Below are positions 32,385 to 42,462 of a DNA stretch of 64,000 nt, in pieces. A program made the position numbers and the translations under genes. Each line of letters begins with the position of its first letter. The first letter of the stretch is position 1. The notes below the pieces were generated by a model, which did no database searches, had not been told where the DNA came from, and saw nothing but the letters and a program-made list of their open reading frames with translations. Source of the stretch: Emiliania huxleyi CCMP1516 (Eukaryota; Haptophyta; Isochrysidales; Noelaerhabdaceae). The DNA lies in assembly GCF_000372725.1 (NCBI RefSeq), contig NW_005198017.1, positions 110,286 through 174,285 on the forward strand, read 5' to 3'.

Positions 32385-33059
32385 TCAGATCTTTGCGCAC
32401 CGGTGCTGCAAAAACTGCGCTTTGAGCTGCTGCGCGTCGGAGATGGCGGGGAAGAAGTGGACCTGGCCGTCCAGGTTGTCGACCACCAGCGGAACTTCCT
32501 CGCGGCTCTCGGCAGGCGTCTGCGTCTCGCGAAAGTAGACCAGAACCGGAAAGCTCTCGGACGGAAGAAAGTCCCAGTTGACAAAGGTGTCGTAGCGCCA
32601 CACATTCTCTCCGCCGACCACGACATTCTTGCCTGTCGAAGATCCGTCGGCCTTCACAAGCGCAAAGTCGCTGTCGCTGAACGTGAAGCGCAGAGTAGTC
32701 GTCTGAAACGCGATGAAGAGACCGAAAGCGGCGCACAAGGCACCGAGCGTGTAGCCGAGCCGCGAGACGATGCTCGGCTGGCGGCTGGGCAGACCAAAGA
32801 CGCCTCCGAGGATCACTGATCCGATGGCCAGATTGTAAGACGGGTCGGCAACGTCCAGGGCCAACGGAGGCCTAGTCCGGCCGACGGCAAGTGCCGGCGC
32901 AGAGGCGAGTGCCGGCGCGGAGGCGAGTGCCGGCGCGGGGGCGAGTGCCGGCGCGGAGATCGTTCCCTTTCCACCCAGTACCGGTACACGAAGACCTGCG
33001 GGCGCAAACGCGTGCGCGGCGTCCAGGAGCAGCACGAGGAGGTACACGAAATACTGCAT
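32385..33059 (-). CDS. Plastid DUF3119-family protein
   Basis: DUF3119 is a small membrane-associated family shared by cyanobacteria and plastids; its function is not known to me. The signature region is clear: TTTLRFTFSDSDFALVKADG, GKNVVVGGENVWRYDTFVNW, DFLPSESFPVLVYFRETQTP, GQVHFFPAISDAQQLKAQF. Two hydrophobic helices precede it (about residues 75-115). The N terminus is a signal peptide (QYFVYLLVLLLDAAHA) followed at once by FAPAGLR, the Phe-initiated motif used for import into red-derived complex plastids. A 6-codon Ala/Pro repeat (about 32885-32955) lies in the transit peptide. 224 aa, no intron; the ATG at 33059 is the first in frame. Confidence 0.9.
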   Translation of the reverse strand: MQYFVYLLVLLLDAAHAFAPAGLRVPVLGGKGTISAPALAPAPALASAPALASAPALAVGRTRPPLALDVADPSYNLAIGSVILGGVFGLPSRQPSIVSRLGYTLGALCAAFGLFIAFQTTTLRFTFSDSDFALVKADGSSTGKNVVVGGENVWRYDTFVNWDFLPSESFPVLVYFRETQTPAESREEVPLVVDNLDGQVHFFPAISDAQQLKAQFLQHRCAKI

Positions 33060-34252
33060 GTACGTCGAGGAGTGTGCACGCTCGCCGACACCTGGGTTCC
33101 GGCTCTACGAGAATGTCTCGTCCGAGCTTGGTCCAGGCAGGGGGACGCACGTCGAGGTGCTCGCCAACTTCGAAGCAAATCTCGCTGGGCGCCGCCGTGG
33201 GCTCTCATGAAGCGCCGAGCGAGCTCGTCCGGGCCGAGCACACCCACTGGGCTGCCCACGGTGCGCGGTCGCACCTCGGACGCGCGCTGAGCAGCTCGCC
33301 GCGCACCGTGCTGACGTCGAAGCGAGACCGCGCTCGCGCCGCGTGACACCTGCTTCTCCCTGTCGCAGGGTCTCCCGCTGCTGGCGGTTGTGGTGAGTCC
33401 CACTAGCGTGCTGCACGTGCTTCCGGCCGACAAATGTTGCACGGGTGTGCCGTCATGGCGCTCACTGCTTCGTCGTTATTCGCGAGTGCTCTTCTTGCGC
33501 CGCCATGTGCCGTCAGTGGGGAACTGTCTGTCGCGACAACCTGTCGCACATGTTTCTACCCAGATAGGGGGTCTGGACTATGCAATAGGTAGGTAGGTCC
33601 GGTTTTGACCGTCCCAGGTGGCTCCGCAATAGGTAGATAGGTAGTGGTGGTGGTGGTGTGGCGTGTGTGTGTGGGGGGGGGGTAAAAACCCGAAGAGAGG
33701 AGTGGGAAAACCGCTTCGCTCGCGCGGGCGGGAGACGGCGCGTTTAGCCGCGAACGGGGCCATGCCAGACGAGTCGCCTGCGGTTGGGGCGCCAGCCTCG
33801 CCTGCCGAGACGGGTGCGGCGGGCGCTGGGAGCCTATAGGCCTATTCACAGCCTTGTGTTATGGAGAAGAAAATACGTCCTATGGCGCTGTGCGCTGGTC
33901 TGTGATGATTCACAGAGGGCTCAACGGGTATTTTTCGCTTCGTTCGCTGCGCGGCCTGGGAATAGGTAGGTAGGTGGGGCACGGAGTCCCTGGCGGTTGG
34001 CGCCCGGCGCAATACCAATATCGAACCAATAGGTGTAGGTGTATTATATAGGTGTATAGGGCGTTTTGGCGCGAGTCAGTGGGAACCGACCCCCTATCCG
34101 GGTAGGAGCTAGGAGCCGGAACCCAGGTGCCCAACACGGTGTAAAAGAAATCGCAGGTTTGTCTGTTTTCTTTCTTCGGGCACCCAGACGGAGCGACAGC
34201 GCGCGTGAGCATGGAGTCACTATATAGCTCTGGGGAGTGGTCCGCCTCACCC
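33060..34252. other. Intergenic region with TAGG-type microsatellites
   Basis: 1.2 kb without a supported gene. ataggtaggtagg-like runs occur at about 33588, 33630, 33962 and 34030, together with a GT/G run near 33645-33690. They look like one dispersed microsatellite family also present at 13486. Confidence 0.55.
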
Positions 34253-35212
34253 TCAGCCAAACGTCTCGTCGGGCGAGACGAAGGCCGAGAAGTCCGACAT
34301 GCCCGCCTCGCTGTACCGCTCGGCGAGCTCGGGCCGCACGCTCTCCCACGTCTTCTCCGAACCGGGCAGCGTTGCGATGTCGAGCAGACAGGCCGCGCGC
34401 TCGAGCGCAATCTCGCGCGGGGTGCGGGTGTCCATGCCGTTGTCGCGCGCGCGCTGCTCGGGCGTGAGCTCGCCCCGCGCGCGGATCGCGAGCGACGCGG
34501 CGAGCTCCTCGGTCGACGAGCCCGCGATCTTGCACACCTCGTCGAGCGAGTCGCCGAGCGTCCAGAGCGGCAGCGAGAGGGCGTGGCGCGCCACGTCGCG
34601 CGCCTCCTCCGACCGGTCGAGGGAGCGGAGCAGCCTCGCGTGGAAGGCAAACGGGCGGCCCCACTGCTCGAAGCAGCGCTGGTTCCGCTCGCACGTGATG
34701 AGCGCGCTCTCGGACGAGCCCGACGCGACGTGGCCCCTGGCAAGCGTCTCGTACTCGGCCATGAAGGGGCCAACCTTCATGATCACGCGGCCCTCGACGC
34801 CGCCGCGGCTCGGCGGCGTGGCGGCGCCGCCGGCCGCAACCTCAGCCGCCGCCTCGGCGAGCTCGCCCTCACGCTCGAGGAACTTCTCGGCCGACGCGGC
34901 GAGCCAGGTCAGCTGCCTGCTGTCGGGATCTGCACGCACGACGGGAAGCTCGGACGCGGCGCCGCCCGACGTCGCCCAGCGCAGCAGCCCGGTCACCGCG
35001 CCGTCCGCGCTCTGCGTGAGCGGGACGAGCAGCGGGAACCGGCTCAAATCTGGCGGCTGAGGAGGCACCAGCTCGCCGCCCGCATCGACCAGCGCCGCGG
35101 CGAGCGAGGCAAGCCCGGCGGGCGGCTGGGTCAGGGCCACCTCGCGCAGAAAGTACTCGTGGGACGTCAAGGGCGCCAGGGCGGAGGCGGCGACGGCGAG
35201 CGTGGCGAGCAT
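34253..35212 (-). CDS. Conserved plastid-type protein of unknown function
   Basis: I believe this belongs to a family found across plants and algae but cannot name it. Conserved-looking blocks: SHEYFLREVALTQPPAGL, GGELVPPQPPDLSRFPLLVP, GLLRWATSGG, ELPVVRADPDSRQLTWLA, SALITCERNQRC, WGRPFAFHARLLRSL, EEARDVARHALSLPLWTLGD. The mainly helical C-terminal part has TPR-like spacing. The ATG at 35212 (MLATLAVAASALAPLTS) gives a short leader. AATTCTTTT stands at 35288-35296 on the coding strand, 75 nt upstream. 319 aa, intronless. Confidence 0.7.
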   Translation of the reverse strand: MLATLAVAASALAPLTSHEYFLREVALTQPPAGLASLAAALVDAGGELVPPQPPDLSRFPLLVPLTQSADGAVTGLLRWATSGGAASELPVVRADPDSRQLTWLAASAEKFLEREGELAEAAAEVAAGGAATPPSRGGVEGRVIMKVGPFMAEYETLARGHVASGSSESALITCERNQRCFEQWGRPFAFHARLLRSLDRSEEARDVARHALSLPLWTLGDSLDEVCKIAGSSTEELAASLAIRARGELTPEQRARDNGMDTRTPREIALERAACLLDIATLPGSEKTWESVRPELAERYSEAGMSDFSAFVSPDETFG

Positions 35213-35698
35213 GGGCCGTGGCAGGGGTTCTAGCGCAGGCGGGGCGACAGCAAATAGAAGCAAACCAGGAGAGCAGATGCGAAGCGAAAAAGAATTTTAC
35301 CACCGTGCCGCAAGCAAACGCCCTCGCACGACACTAGGCAAGGTGGGGACGTGTCTGTCCTCGACCCAGCCCTAGCTTGTCCGTTTTATTTATTTATTAT
35401 TTACACTAGGCACGGGACTGGCGCGCACTGGCACTAAAAGAATTCTAGCTTCGAGGATGAAACAGAAGGAGAGAGAACGACGAGAGTGAGTAGAACGAGA
35501 GGTGGCATGAAGGTCGCTGCGAGAATTGGCGAGAAACTGCGAAGAGAGATAGCCGAAGAGGCAGACGCCCCCACGCCCGAGGGTGGGCGACGGCTAGCAC
35601 CACACTCCTCTCCTATGTGGTGGCGGCGTGCCGTCCTCCCATGATCCCTCCCACCTCCCTTGTTGGTTGTGTTTTCTTCCTTTCTTCTCTCACACAGC
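35213..35698. other. Intergenic region
   Basis: It contains the promoter side of the gene at 34.3 kb and the 3' flank of the protease. No other gene is seen. Confidence 0.5.
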
Positions 35699-37240
35699 TC
35701 ACAGGACCACAGCAGACTGGCTCGGACTGGCACTACAAAAAGGCACAGCGAAAAAGAACGCGTGGGCTGCCCGCCTCTCGAGCGGCGGGGCGGAGAGAGT
35801 GGGCGGAGGAAGGAGTGATCGTGTGGTCTCTCTATGTGTGAGCAAATGAGCCAAAGGAAAAAAGGGTTGAAAAAAGAAATCTTCGTTAGACATTAACACC
35901 CTCGCCCACCTCCCCCCGCCACGGCAACACTGCTTCCGCAGGGTTGAGCCGGACACCGTCCCCACGGCTGGACTCCAGTGGCGGACGGGGTTGGTGACAA
36001 GCAGCTGGCTGGTTGCAAAGACGGCTACCGAGTTTGGATCGTCTCCAGTATCATGCGCCCACTCGCCAGCCCACCGCCGCTCGTTTGCGCTGCACGAGAT
36101 CGTGCACTCGACGAAGCCAGCTCCACCAAATCGCTGCGATGGCTCGGCCTCCGCACACTCCGCTGGCTCAACGACGTAGCACCACGCTCCGCCTTGCTCG
36201 TTATGGTGGTCGTCGCAGCCCGCAATGCCGGTGTGAGCGCCGCCGCTCACACCGTCTGGCGCGCAGGTGCACGCGAGTGCCTGAGGCGCAATCGGTGGCG
36301 TCGGCGGCGAGGGCGGCGAGGGCGGCCGCGGCGGCCGCGGCGGCGGAGCTGCCGGTGGCGACGGCGGCAAAGGCGGCAACGGTGGCAACGGCGGCTTGGG
36401 CGGCGGAGCTGGTGGCGAAGGCGGCATCGGCGGCGGGAGCTCAATGATGCCGCCGATCCAGTCTGTGTAGGCCGAGACGCGAGTGTAGACGCCCGGGGAC
36501 CGGGGAGCGCCGCACCCCACCCCCCAAGACACGATCCCAATCTGGATCGGCCGCAGCTGGTTGGGGCCGGCCGGGATGAAGAGTGCGCCGCCCGAGTCAC
36601 CCTGACACGAGTCTTTCCCACCGCTGCGGGCACCCGCACAGAGCATAGTGCTGGTGACGGAAAACGCGACCTTGGATTCCAGTTGTGCCGCGCAGGTGAT
36701 CCGATCAATCACCTCCACTTCCACGTGCTGCAGTTGGTCTGAGTGGGAGGAGCCGGCGTAGTCATACGTAAACCACCCAAGCAGGTCCCAAGGCTCGTCG
36801 TCGGCTTCGGTGGTGCCCCAGCCGGCGACGGTGGCATACGCCCCTGGCTCTGAGTAGCTGCCGTCGTCGAGCGCCACCGTGGGTATTCGATCCGAGCAGT
36901 GTGGTGTCCGTGCAAGCTGGAGCAGGCAGATGTCGTTCTGCATGTGGTCATCAGAATATCCTGGATGGCAGTGTGCTGCCTCGACCTCAATGTGCTCGGC
37001 GCACTCGTGCTCGTCCGCGTCGCTGAGCTGATGCCTGTGCACTGCCACGGAGTACCGTGAGTTTCCACGGTCGATGCAGTGAGCTGCGGTGAGAGCCCAC
37101 CGCATTGAGATCAGCGAGGCGCCACAGCTGAGGTAGTGGTCATCGAGGAGGGAGAGCACAAAAGGAAACGCGAACGCTGGCGCAGTCTCGCCGCCAACGA
37201 TGAGCTCGCGATGGTGCGGAGCAGCCATGATGGGCCGCAT
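35699..37240 (-). CDS. Trypsin-like serine protease with Pro-rich stalk and Cys-rich tail
   Basis: An S1-family peptidase. It shows LIVGGETAPAFAFPFVLSL (zymogen-type N terminus), WALTAAHC (catalytic His), QNDICLLQLART (Asp) and KDSCQGDSGGALF (Ser), then VSWGVGCGAPRSPGVYTRVS. After the catalytic domain there is a stalk of PPSPP/PPLPP units (about 36300-36440) and a Cys-rich segment with GGAHTGIAGCDDHH and GGAWCYV. This is a secreted, wall- or scale-associated layout. The ATG at 37240 leaves no signal peptide, so an upstream exon is likely. The tail after about 35930 is less certain and may include an unspliced intron. Confidence 0.85.
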   Translation of the reverse strand: MRPIMAAPHHRELIVGGETAPAFAFPFVLSLLDDHYLSCGASLISMRWALTAAHCIDRGNSRYSVAVHRHQLSDADEHECAEHIEVEAAHCHPGYSDDHMQNDICLLQLARTPHCSDRIPTVALDDGSYSEPGAYATVAGWGTTEADDEPWDLLGWFTYDYAGSSHSDQLQHVEVEVIDRITCAAQLESKVAFSVTSTMLCAGARSGGKDSCQGDSGGALFIPAGPNQLRPIQIGIVSWGVGCGAPRSPGVYTRVSAYTDWIGGIIELPPPMPPSPPAPPPKPPLPPLPPLPPSPPAAPPPRPPRPPSPPSPPTPPIAPQALACTCAPDGVSGGAHTGIAGCDDHHNEQGGAWCYVVEPAECAEAEPSQRFGGAGFVECTISCSANERRWAGEWAHDTGDDPNSVAVFATSQLLVTNPVRHWSPAVGTVSGSTLRKQCCRGGGRWARVLMSNEDFFFQPFFPLAHLLTHRETTRSLLPPPTLSAPPLERRAAHAFFFAVPFCSASPSQSAVVL

Positions 37241-37245
37241 ACGAG

Positions 37246-37318
37246 AACACCGCGCAAAACTCCGGCGCTGGGTCGAAGACGAACACCGCGCAAAACTCCG
37301 GCGCTGGGTCGAAGACGC
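37246..37318. repeat. 36-bp direct duplication
   Basis: gcgcaaaactccggcgctgg plus gtcgaagacg occurs twice in a row, the copies 36 bp apart, immediately upstream of the protease reading frame. It may lie in its 5' exon or leader. Confidence 0.85.
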
Positions 37319-37747
37319 GATTTACGACTCGATACGGGAGGCGCCTCCCCGGGCGCGTCCAGGGGCGCGTCGACCCCTGGCCCGCCGCGTTTTACGGAAT
37401 TTTTTCTCGCTTTCCATTAGAGAGGTTTGCGATGAGGAGGCATTCGGGTAAGACAACCACTGAGCACTGTCATCCAGAGTGCAGAGAGAGACCAACCAGA
37501 GAAAAGAGAGAGGGGTTTTAAAGCTGCTCTTGCCATCCTGATCCACTGAGCACTGTGCGCACTGAATCTGAAACGGGCCAGATTTTGTTACTGACGTAAG
37601 ACTCTTTATGGATATACGCGGGGGGGGTGATCCTGATCACCCATGTGGCCTCGCAAGAGGCAAGTTGGTGCCGACGTTGTGCGAGAGTGCATCCTCCGCA
37701 CGTTCTCATTCTCGCCCGCCCTCGCGGTGTGCCCTCCTCTCTCCCTC
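37319..37747. other. Intergenic region
   Basis: No gene is supported. The fragment gtttgcgatgagga near 37427 resembles in inverse the dispersed segments near 8690 and 30240. Confidence 0.5.
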
Positions 37748-38614
37748 TCACGCCGGCTTCTTCAGCGCAAAGACCCGAGGGCAGTAAGACGGCACCCACA
37801 GCCTCTGCCAGCCGGCCGCGAGCCAGCTGCCCGAGGTCGACTCCTGCGCGTGCCGGACGACGCAGACGACCTGCGCCGCCGCCGCGCGTGCAGCGACCGC
37901 CCGCCAGTCCGTCCGCTGGCAGTCCGCATCGCAGTAGAGCGCGTCGCCGCGGCCCGCCCTCTGCAGGCTGACGACCACGGCGTCAAAGGCATGCGCAGCG
38001 TCGGAGTGGCTCGCCGCGACCGCAGCCTCGGCGGTGGTCTCGAGCACGGCGGAGCCCTTGCGCCGCCCCCTCCGCCCGCCTCCGCCCCCTCCGCCGCCGA
38101 CACCGCCCTCGCCGCCTCCGCCTCCCGTGACGAGTTCGACGTCGTGGCCGAGAGCTGCGAGGCGGTGGGCGAGGGCGCGCGCCTCGTGCGCCTGGTGGTG
38201 CGCGCCGACGACGAGGAGGCGCTGCGCGTGGCGGAGCGGCGGCGGCGGCGGACTGGGCGGCGGCGGGGCGGATCCCTCGCCCTTGGCCTCCCACGGGATC
38301 AGCGGTGGCGGGTCTTCACCGACCACAGCAGGCCGCAGACGCTCGGCGTCGTGGGCGGCAGAGGCATTGCGCCGCCTGGCGAGTGCGGCCATGAGATCGG
38401 ACGCTGCGGGGCCGACCACCTCGAGCGGGACGCCGTTGGCCGACGTGCAGCGCGAGGCGTCGGCCGAGCAGAGTGCCACGTCGAGGAGCGAGCGCGAGAA
38501 GGCGGCGAGGAGCAAGGCCGCCACGCTGAGCGGAACGCGACACGCGCAGCAGAGCCAGCCCTCGCCGCGCACGCGGAGCGGGCCGAGCGTCTCGGACAGG
38601 CCGCCGTGCTCCAT
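37748..38614 (-). CDS. Single-pass membrane protein, possibly glycosyltransferase-like
   Basis: The family is not firmly recognised. The ATG at 38614 is followed by a signal anchor (VPLSVAALLLAAFSRSLLDV) and a lumenal-type domain with a Rossmann-like start, QRLLVVGAHHQAHEARALA, ALGHDVELVTGGG. That resembles the N-terminal half of GT-B glycosyltransferases (an initial VVG/HxxHE strand-loop). The C-terminal donor-binding half is absent at 288 aa, so this may be a fragment, an unrelated fold or a gene continuing in unseen exons. Gly- and Pro-rich low-complexity inserts interrupt it. Confidence 0.5.
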   Translation of the reverse strand: MEHGGLSETLGPLRVRGEGWLCCACRVPLSVAALLLAAFSRSLLDVALCSADASRCTSANGVPLEVVGPAASDLMAALARRRNASAAHDAERLRPAVVGEDPPPLIPWEAKGEGSAPPPPSPPPPPLRHAQRLLVVGAHHQAHEARALAHRLAALGHDVELVTGGGGGEGGVGGGGGGGGRRGRRKGSAVLETTAEAAVAASHSDAAHAFDAVVVSLQRAGRGDALYCDADCQRTDWRAVAARAAAAQVVCVVRHAQESTSGSWLAAGWQRLWVPSYCPRVFALKKPA

Positions 38615-38778
38615 TGGAGTGGACCTTTGTTGAGTGGCAGCCACTGTAGACTGAGCGGGCGGGCCGCGATTTTCTTCTTTTAATTTCGATAACCAGAATC
38701 TCGTCGCTGCTCGGTGTGAAATGTCCGGGGTTGTGCGTTCACGGCCGGTTCAGACAGCCGACGCCAGGTCTCGCCACC
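38615..38778. promoter_or_regulatory. Divergent promoter region
   Basis: 164 bp separate two divergent starts. It contains attttcttcttttaattt (38671 on), the third T-rich intergenic stretch of this kind. The downstream start has a strong context, gccaccATGG. Confidence 0.55.
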
Positions 38779-39933
38779 ATGGTCTTCTCGTTGCAACCCA
38801 CTTCCGACCCGTCCGTCGCAATCGGCACCATTGGCGCTGGACTGCGCTGGAACTCGAGCTTTGCACTACTTCGGTCTGCTGTCAGCGCCGAGAAGGCCGC
38901 CGCGCTTTTAGCTGCGGCCCGCTCGCTCTCCTTTGAGGAGCGGCCAGACTCTGTCGACGGCTTGCCGTCGCATGAGCTCTATGTGGTCAAGGACGGCGAA
39001 ATCAGAGTGGCCTCGCTCGCTCGGCGAACGCAGGCGGACCTGACTCTCTTGACTGACCTCGTCAACAGCCACACGCCTGTCTGTCGAGGCCTCTGCCGGC
39101 CGTGCACCTCGCTCCTCCGGCGGTACGTCTCCGGCGAGCGGCGGGCGCACCCCGAGCATGTCGACGGCCACGCGGCGGCGACGGCGGTCGTCTCGCTCTC
39201 GAGAAGCGGGGACTACTCGGGCGGCTTCTTCGTCGGCGACCTTCGAGAGCGGGCGCTGCTCCCGCTCGGGCGTGGCGACGCGGTGCTGCACGCGGGCGAC
39301 GTCTTGCACGGAGTGGACGTGCGCGGCGGCGAGCGCTGGAGCTGGGTGGTGTGGTTCCTCTCTGGCCCACGGTGCAGCCTCGGCGACGCTGTGGGCTGGT
39401 GGCAGGAAAGGGCCGAGGCGGGACAGCCATTTGCGCAGTATCTGCACGCGCGCCGGCTGGCGCACGCCCACCGGCGCGACAGCAAGCTAGCGGCGGCCGC
39501 GAGCGGCTGGCTCCGCCTCTCCGCCCTCGACGGCTTCCCTCTGGCGATGCTGGGACTCGGCCGGGCCCACGCGGCGGCGGAGGGCGTCCCTCTCGACCTG
39601 AGGGCCGCGGCGCTCTGGCTCGGGCGGGCGGCGGCGTGGCGGGGCGAGGGCGGCGAGGGCGGCGGAGTGTCGTCCCTCGGAGGGGCTCGAGTCGGCGCTC
39701 GGGCGGCGTACGAGCTGGCGCGGCTGCTGCTGCGCGGGGAAGAGAACGGCTGGCCGAGCCCGCTCCCCGTGGAGGAGGGGAGTGTACGGGAGAGGGCGAG
39801 GGCGTTGCTCGAACAGGCGGCGGCGGACGGGCATGCATCCGCACGAGAGCTTCTGGAGGAGGATCGGGTAGGAGACACTTGTGCGCCCGACGAAGCCGAG
39901 CCCTTGTGTGCCCGTTTTGCTAGACTGAGCTAG
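38779..39933 (+). CDS. Prolyl-4-hydroxylase-like 2OG oxygenase fused to Sel1 repeats
   Basis: The N-terminal domain has the P4H-type iron site: HPEHVDGHAAATAVVSLS (His-x-Asp), DYSGGFFVGD, AVLHAGDVLHGVDVRGG (distal His) and ERWSWVVWFL (Arg for 2-oxoglutarate). The C-terminal part has at least three Sel1-type TPR units (AGQPFAQYLHARRLAHA, DGFPLAMLGLGRAHAAA, ARAAYELARLLLRGEE, ADGHASARELL). 384 aa, one exon. The start is the ATG with a Kozak-like context; no signal peptide is evident, so it is probably not an ER collagen-type enzyme. Sel1 repeats usually bind partner proteins. Confidence 0.82.
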   Translation: MVFSLQPTSDPSVAIGTIGAGLRWNSSFALLRSAVSAEKAAALLAAARSLSFEERPDSVDGLPSHELYVVKDGEIRVASLARRTQADLTLLTDLVNSHTPVCRGLCRPCTSLLRRYVSGERRAHPEHVDGHAAATAVVSLSRSGDYSGGFFVGDLRERALLPLGRGDAVLHAGDVLHGVDVRGGERWSWVVWFLSGPRCSLGDAVGWWQERAEAGQPFAQYLHARRLAHAHRRDSKLAAAASGWLRLSALDGFPLAMLGLGRAHAAAEGVPLDLRAAALWLGRAAAWRGEGGEGGGVSSLGGARVGARAAYELARLLLRGEENGWPSPLPVEEGSVRERARALLEQAAADGHASARELLEEDRVGDTCAPDEAEPLCARFARLS

Positions 39934-41119
39934 AACAGTAACACCGGAGCGCGGAGCAAGCCGGGGAGCGCGGAGCCGAAGGCGGGAGGACGAGATCATC
40001 TCTGAGTGGTGAGAAACACGTAACACCTGCGCACACGCGGTAGAGCCGTACACGCAGACACACGGTACACGCAGACACACACGTAAACACCTGCACACGA
40101 CACGCTAGACGCCTCACCTTATACCTACACAACCATGACGCGCCCGGCGGCGCACCACGATATAGGCGGAGACACATCTATCTCGTCCGGGCCCTGCGCA
40201 ACGAACGGCAGGTCTCTCTCGCCAGATTACGCCAAACCACCTCGTTCTAGCTTGGTCGCCGCTTAGCAGCTTCCGGCAGGAACAAGTTGGAAGGGATCTT
40301 ACAGTTCGGATCCGCACAGTTGGGATTGGGGCACGAACGCGGTCCGAGCGCCAGGCTGACGAGCCCAGATCCTGGCAAACCCTTCCGACCGATGATGCTC
40401 TCGCGGCCGCCAGCATCACCGCCTGCAATCATGGCCTGGCCTCTGTCCGTGAATGCCATCGCACCAATCGGGGCAGAGAGCGCCGCCGCTGCCCGCGGGA
40501 GCATTCTACCAGCGCGGCGAGAGCTGATAGGAATTCAGCGGTAGCGCCGTCCACTAGCAACCGCGAAGGGATTTTTGTTCTTTCTGGCGTCTCTCGAGGT
40601 TCTCGAGGTGGATATCCTTTGGCCGCGTTGGGTAGCGAGGATTGGTGTAACCCGAGCCACGGAGGCGTGTTTTCTGACGGCCGACCGTCAGTGCACGGAG
40701 TTGCCCCTTCTCCGACTGCCCCGGCTAGTTCACGGGTTTCGCGAGAGTGACCCCGTGCGTCAAACCCGAGACCTAGCGCGGGTGGGTTGGAGGGGGAGGG
40801 GGCTCGCCCCGTTCCTCCCCATCGGGCCGCGTGAGCGGCCACGCCTCGCAGATTCGTTTCTCGCGCCTGGGTCAGGCGCGCGGGGCATCCCCCGGGTCGC
40901 TCGACCAGCGATCCGAAGAGTGGCCGCTATGCGAGGGAAAGAGCGGGGCCCACGGGGTGTTTTGTTTTGGTCTTGTGGGGGATTCGGTGTGGCCAAACCA
41001 CTAACCGAACATACCTTACTAACCGCGTCTCGGGACTGACCTTTTTCTTATCGGGTTCGATTTTTGGCCAAAAGCCCGGCTAAAGTACGCATTACGCGCG
41101 ATTCGGGGGCCTCTCCGTC
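39934..41119. other. Intergenic, 1.2 kb, no confident gene
   Basis: A minus-strand frame at 40247-40504 has CPNPNCADPNCK, which could be a zinc knuckle, but nothing around it supports a gene. The stretch 40560-41060 is locally less repetitive than its neighbours but I recognise nothing. ctttttcttat lies near 41042, 78 nt before the next gene. Confidence 0.4.
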
Positions 41120-41716
41120 ATGGCAATTTGCGACCAACCGGGAGTGATCTCGGACCAGGCTGGCAGCTGGGCAAAGTCCGCTGATGACGACTACAAGCGG
41201 CTGCAAGAAGAGGCCATGGCGGAGCTCCAGCAGCTCCGGGCGGGCATTGGGATGCCAACGGGCGATATATCGATACAGAATCCAGAGGTGACCAGCCTAT
41301 TCACGCGGATCAGGTTGTTTGTCAAAGGAGAGCTCGACGTGAAAGACCTCGGCTGCCTGCTCTGCTGCATTGGGCCCACGGTGGACAACAAGCTGGAGGC
41401 AAACCCTGACAATCGTGGTGTGTATGGGCTCGGCGCTTGCGTGTGCTGTGTGGCTGGGGAGCGGACTCTGGAGGAGGAAATCGCCGCGCGCAAGCTGGTG
41501 GCGGAGAAGACGCAGAAAAAGGTGCAGCCCTCTCACCATCTGTCTGCGCCCTGCTTCCCCCGCGAAACCATACCCACCCATACCCACCCGACATTTGACA
41601 TTGACATTTCCCGCACCCCGTTGCCGCAGCTTGCTGAAAGGGCGGAACGCGAAGCGGATCTGAACGCGAGAGTCGAGGCTCGCATGAAGCGCGCTGAGAA
41701 GAGATGTGACTACTGA
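41120..41716 (+). CDS. Small Cys-rich hypothetical protein
   Basis: Unknown family. Exons 41120-41521 and 41630-41716 (162 aa); the 108-nt GT-AG intron contains tacccacccatacccaccc repeats and would not break the frame if retained. The N-terminal half is helical (YKRLQEEAMAELQQLRAG). The middle has two CC clusters (LGCLLCCIGPT and LGACVCCVAGE). The end is a charged helix (AERAEREADLNARVEARMKR). The CC pairs could be palmitoylation or metal sites. The start is the first ATG, with a typical T-rich upstream region. Confidence 0.6.
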   Translation: MAICDQPGVISDQAGSWAKSADDDYKRLQEEAMAELQQLRAGIGMPTGDISIQNPEVTSLFTRIRLFVKGELDVKDLGCLLCCIGPTVDNKLEANPDNRGVYGLGACVCCVAGERTLEEEIAARKLVAEKTQKKVQPSHHLSAPCFPRETIPTHTHPTFDIDISRTPLPQLAERAEREADLNARVEARMKRAEKRCDY

Positions 41717-42462
41717 ATAATGGGGCGCCGGGGCCGCTTCCGGCTGCACCCTCCAGGACTCATTACGTCTCATGGCTTCTGAGTACTGTATCTCGCGTGG
41801 ACACTGCGGAGAACGCATGTGGTCGCGGCCGCAATACCACATGTCAGGCCCAGAGACTCCACTGGCAACCACGTCTGATGTATCGTGTCCAGGAGGCGAG
41901 CAGGGGGAACAAACGCTCTCGCAGACCGGCGCACCAGGCGCTGCGCGCCGCTGTGCCTTTAATGCGCGCTCTCGGCGCGTCTGTGGCGCCACCGCGTCTG
42001 TGTGGTCTCTGCTCTCCCCCAACACGGGGCAACGGCACACACGCACACAGCGATCACGGAACCATGGTGCCCCGCCCAGTTCTCCGCGTGCCTTTTATCA
42101 CAGAGTAGCACAAACAGGCGGCGACGACCGACGTACGCGTTACACACACACACACATCATCACGCGCTTCACACGGATCTCTCGCGGTCACTCGTGCCGG
42201 TGTGCGGTGTAAAAACACAGCACAGACCGCAGAGCTGAGTGCCTGAGTCTCGACATCCGCCGCGCGGAGCTCGCGGAGCGCTGGACCAGACCGCCACAGG
42301 GGGTCCACCGCTTCGCTCACCTCGTTAAAATGTAAAGAGGACGCGGGACGCCGGCATGGACATCTCACCGTACACCGACGCCAGGCCGGCTCGCGCGAGG
42401 GTCCGGCGTCCGCCCGTCGGCCATGCGCCAAGCGTCCGCACGAGAGGTGGATGTCACACCAA
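41717..42462. other. Intergenic region
   Basis: No gene is supported. It holds 3' flanks and short CA runs near 42145. Confidence 0.5.

Noticed and set aside
40247-40504. Zinc-knuckle retroelement remnant (CPNPNCADPNCK)
   Set aside because: Spacing does not match CCHC and there is no reverse transcriptase or integrase sequence nearby.
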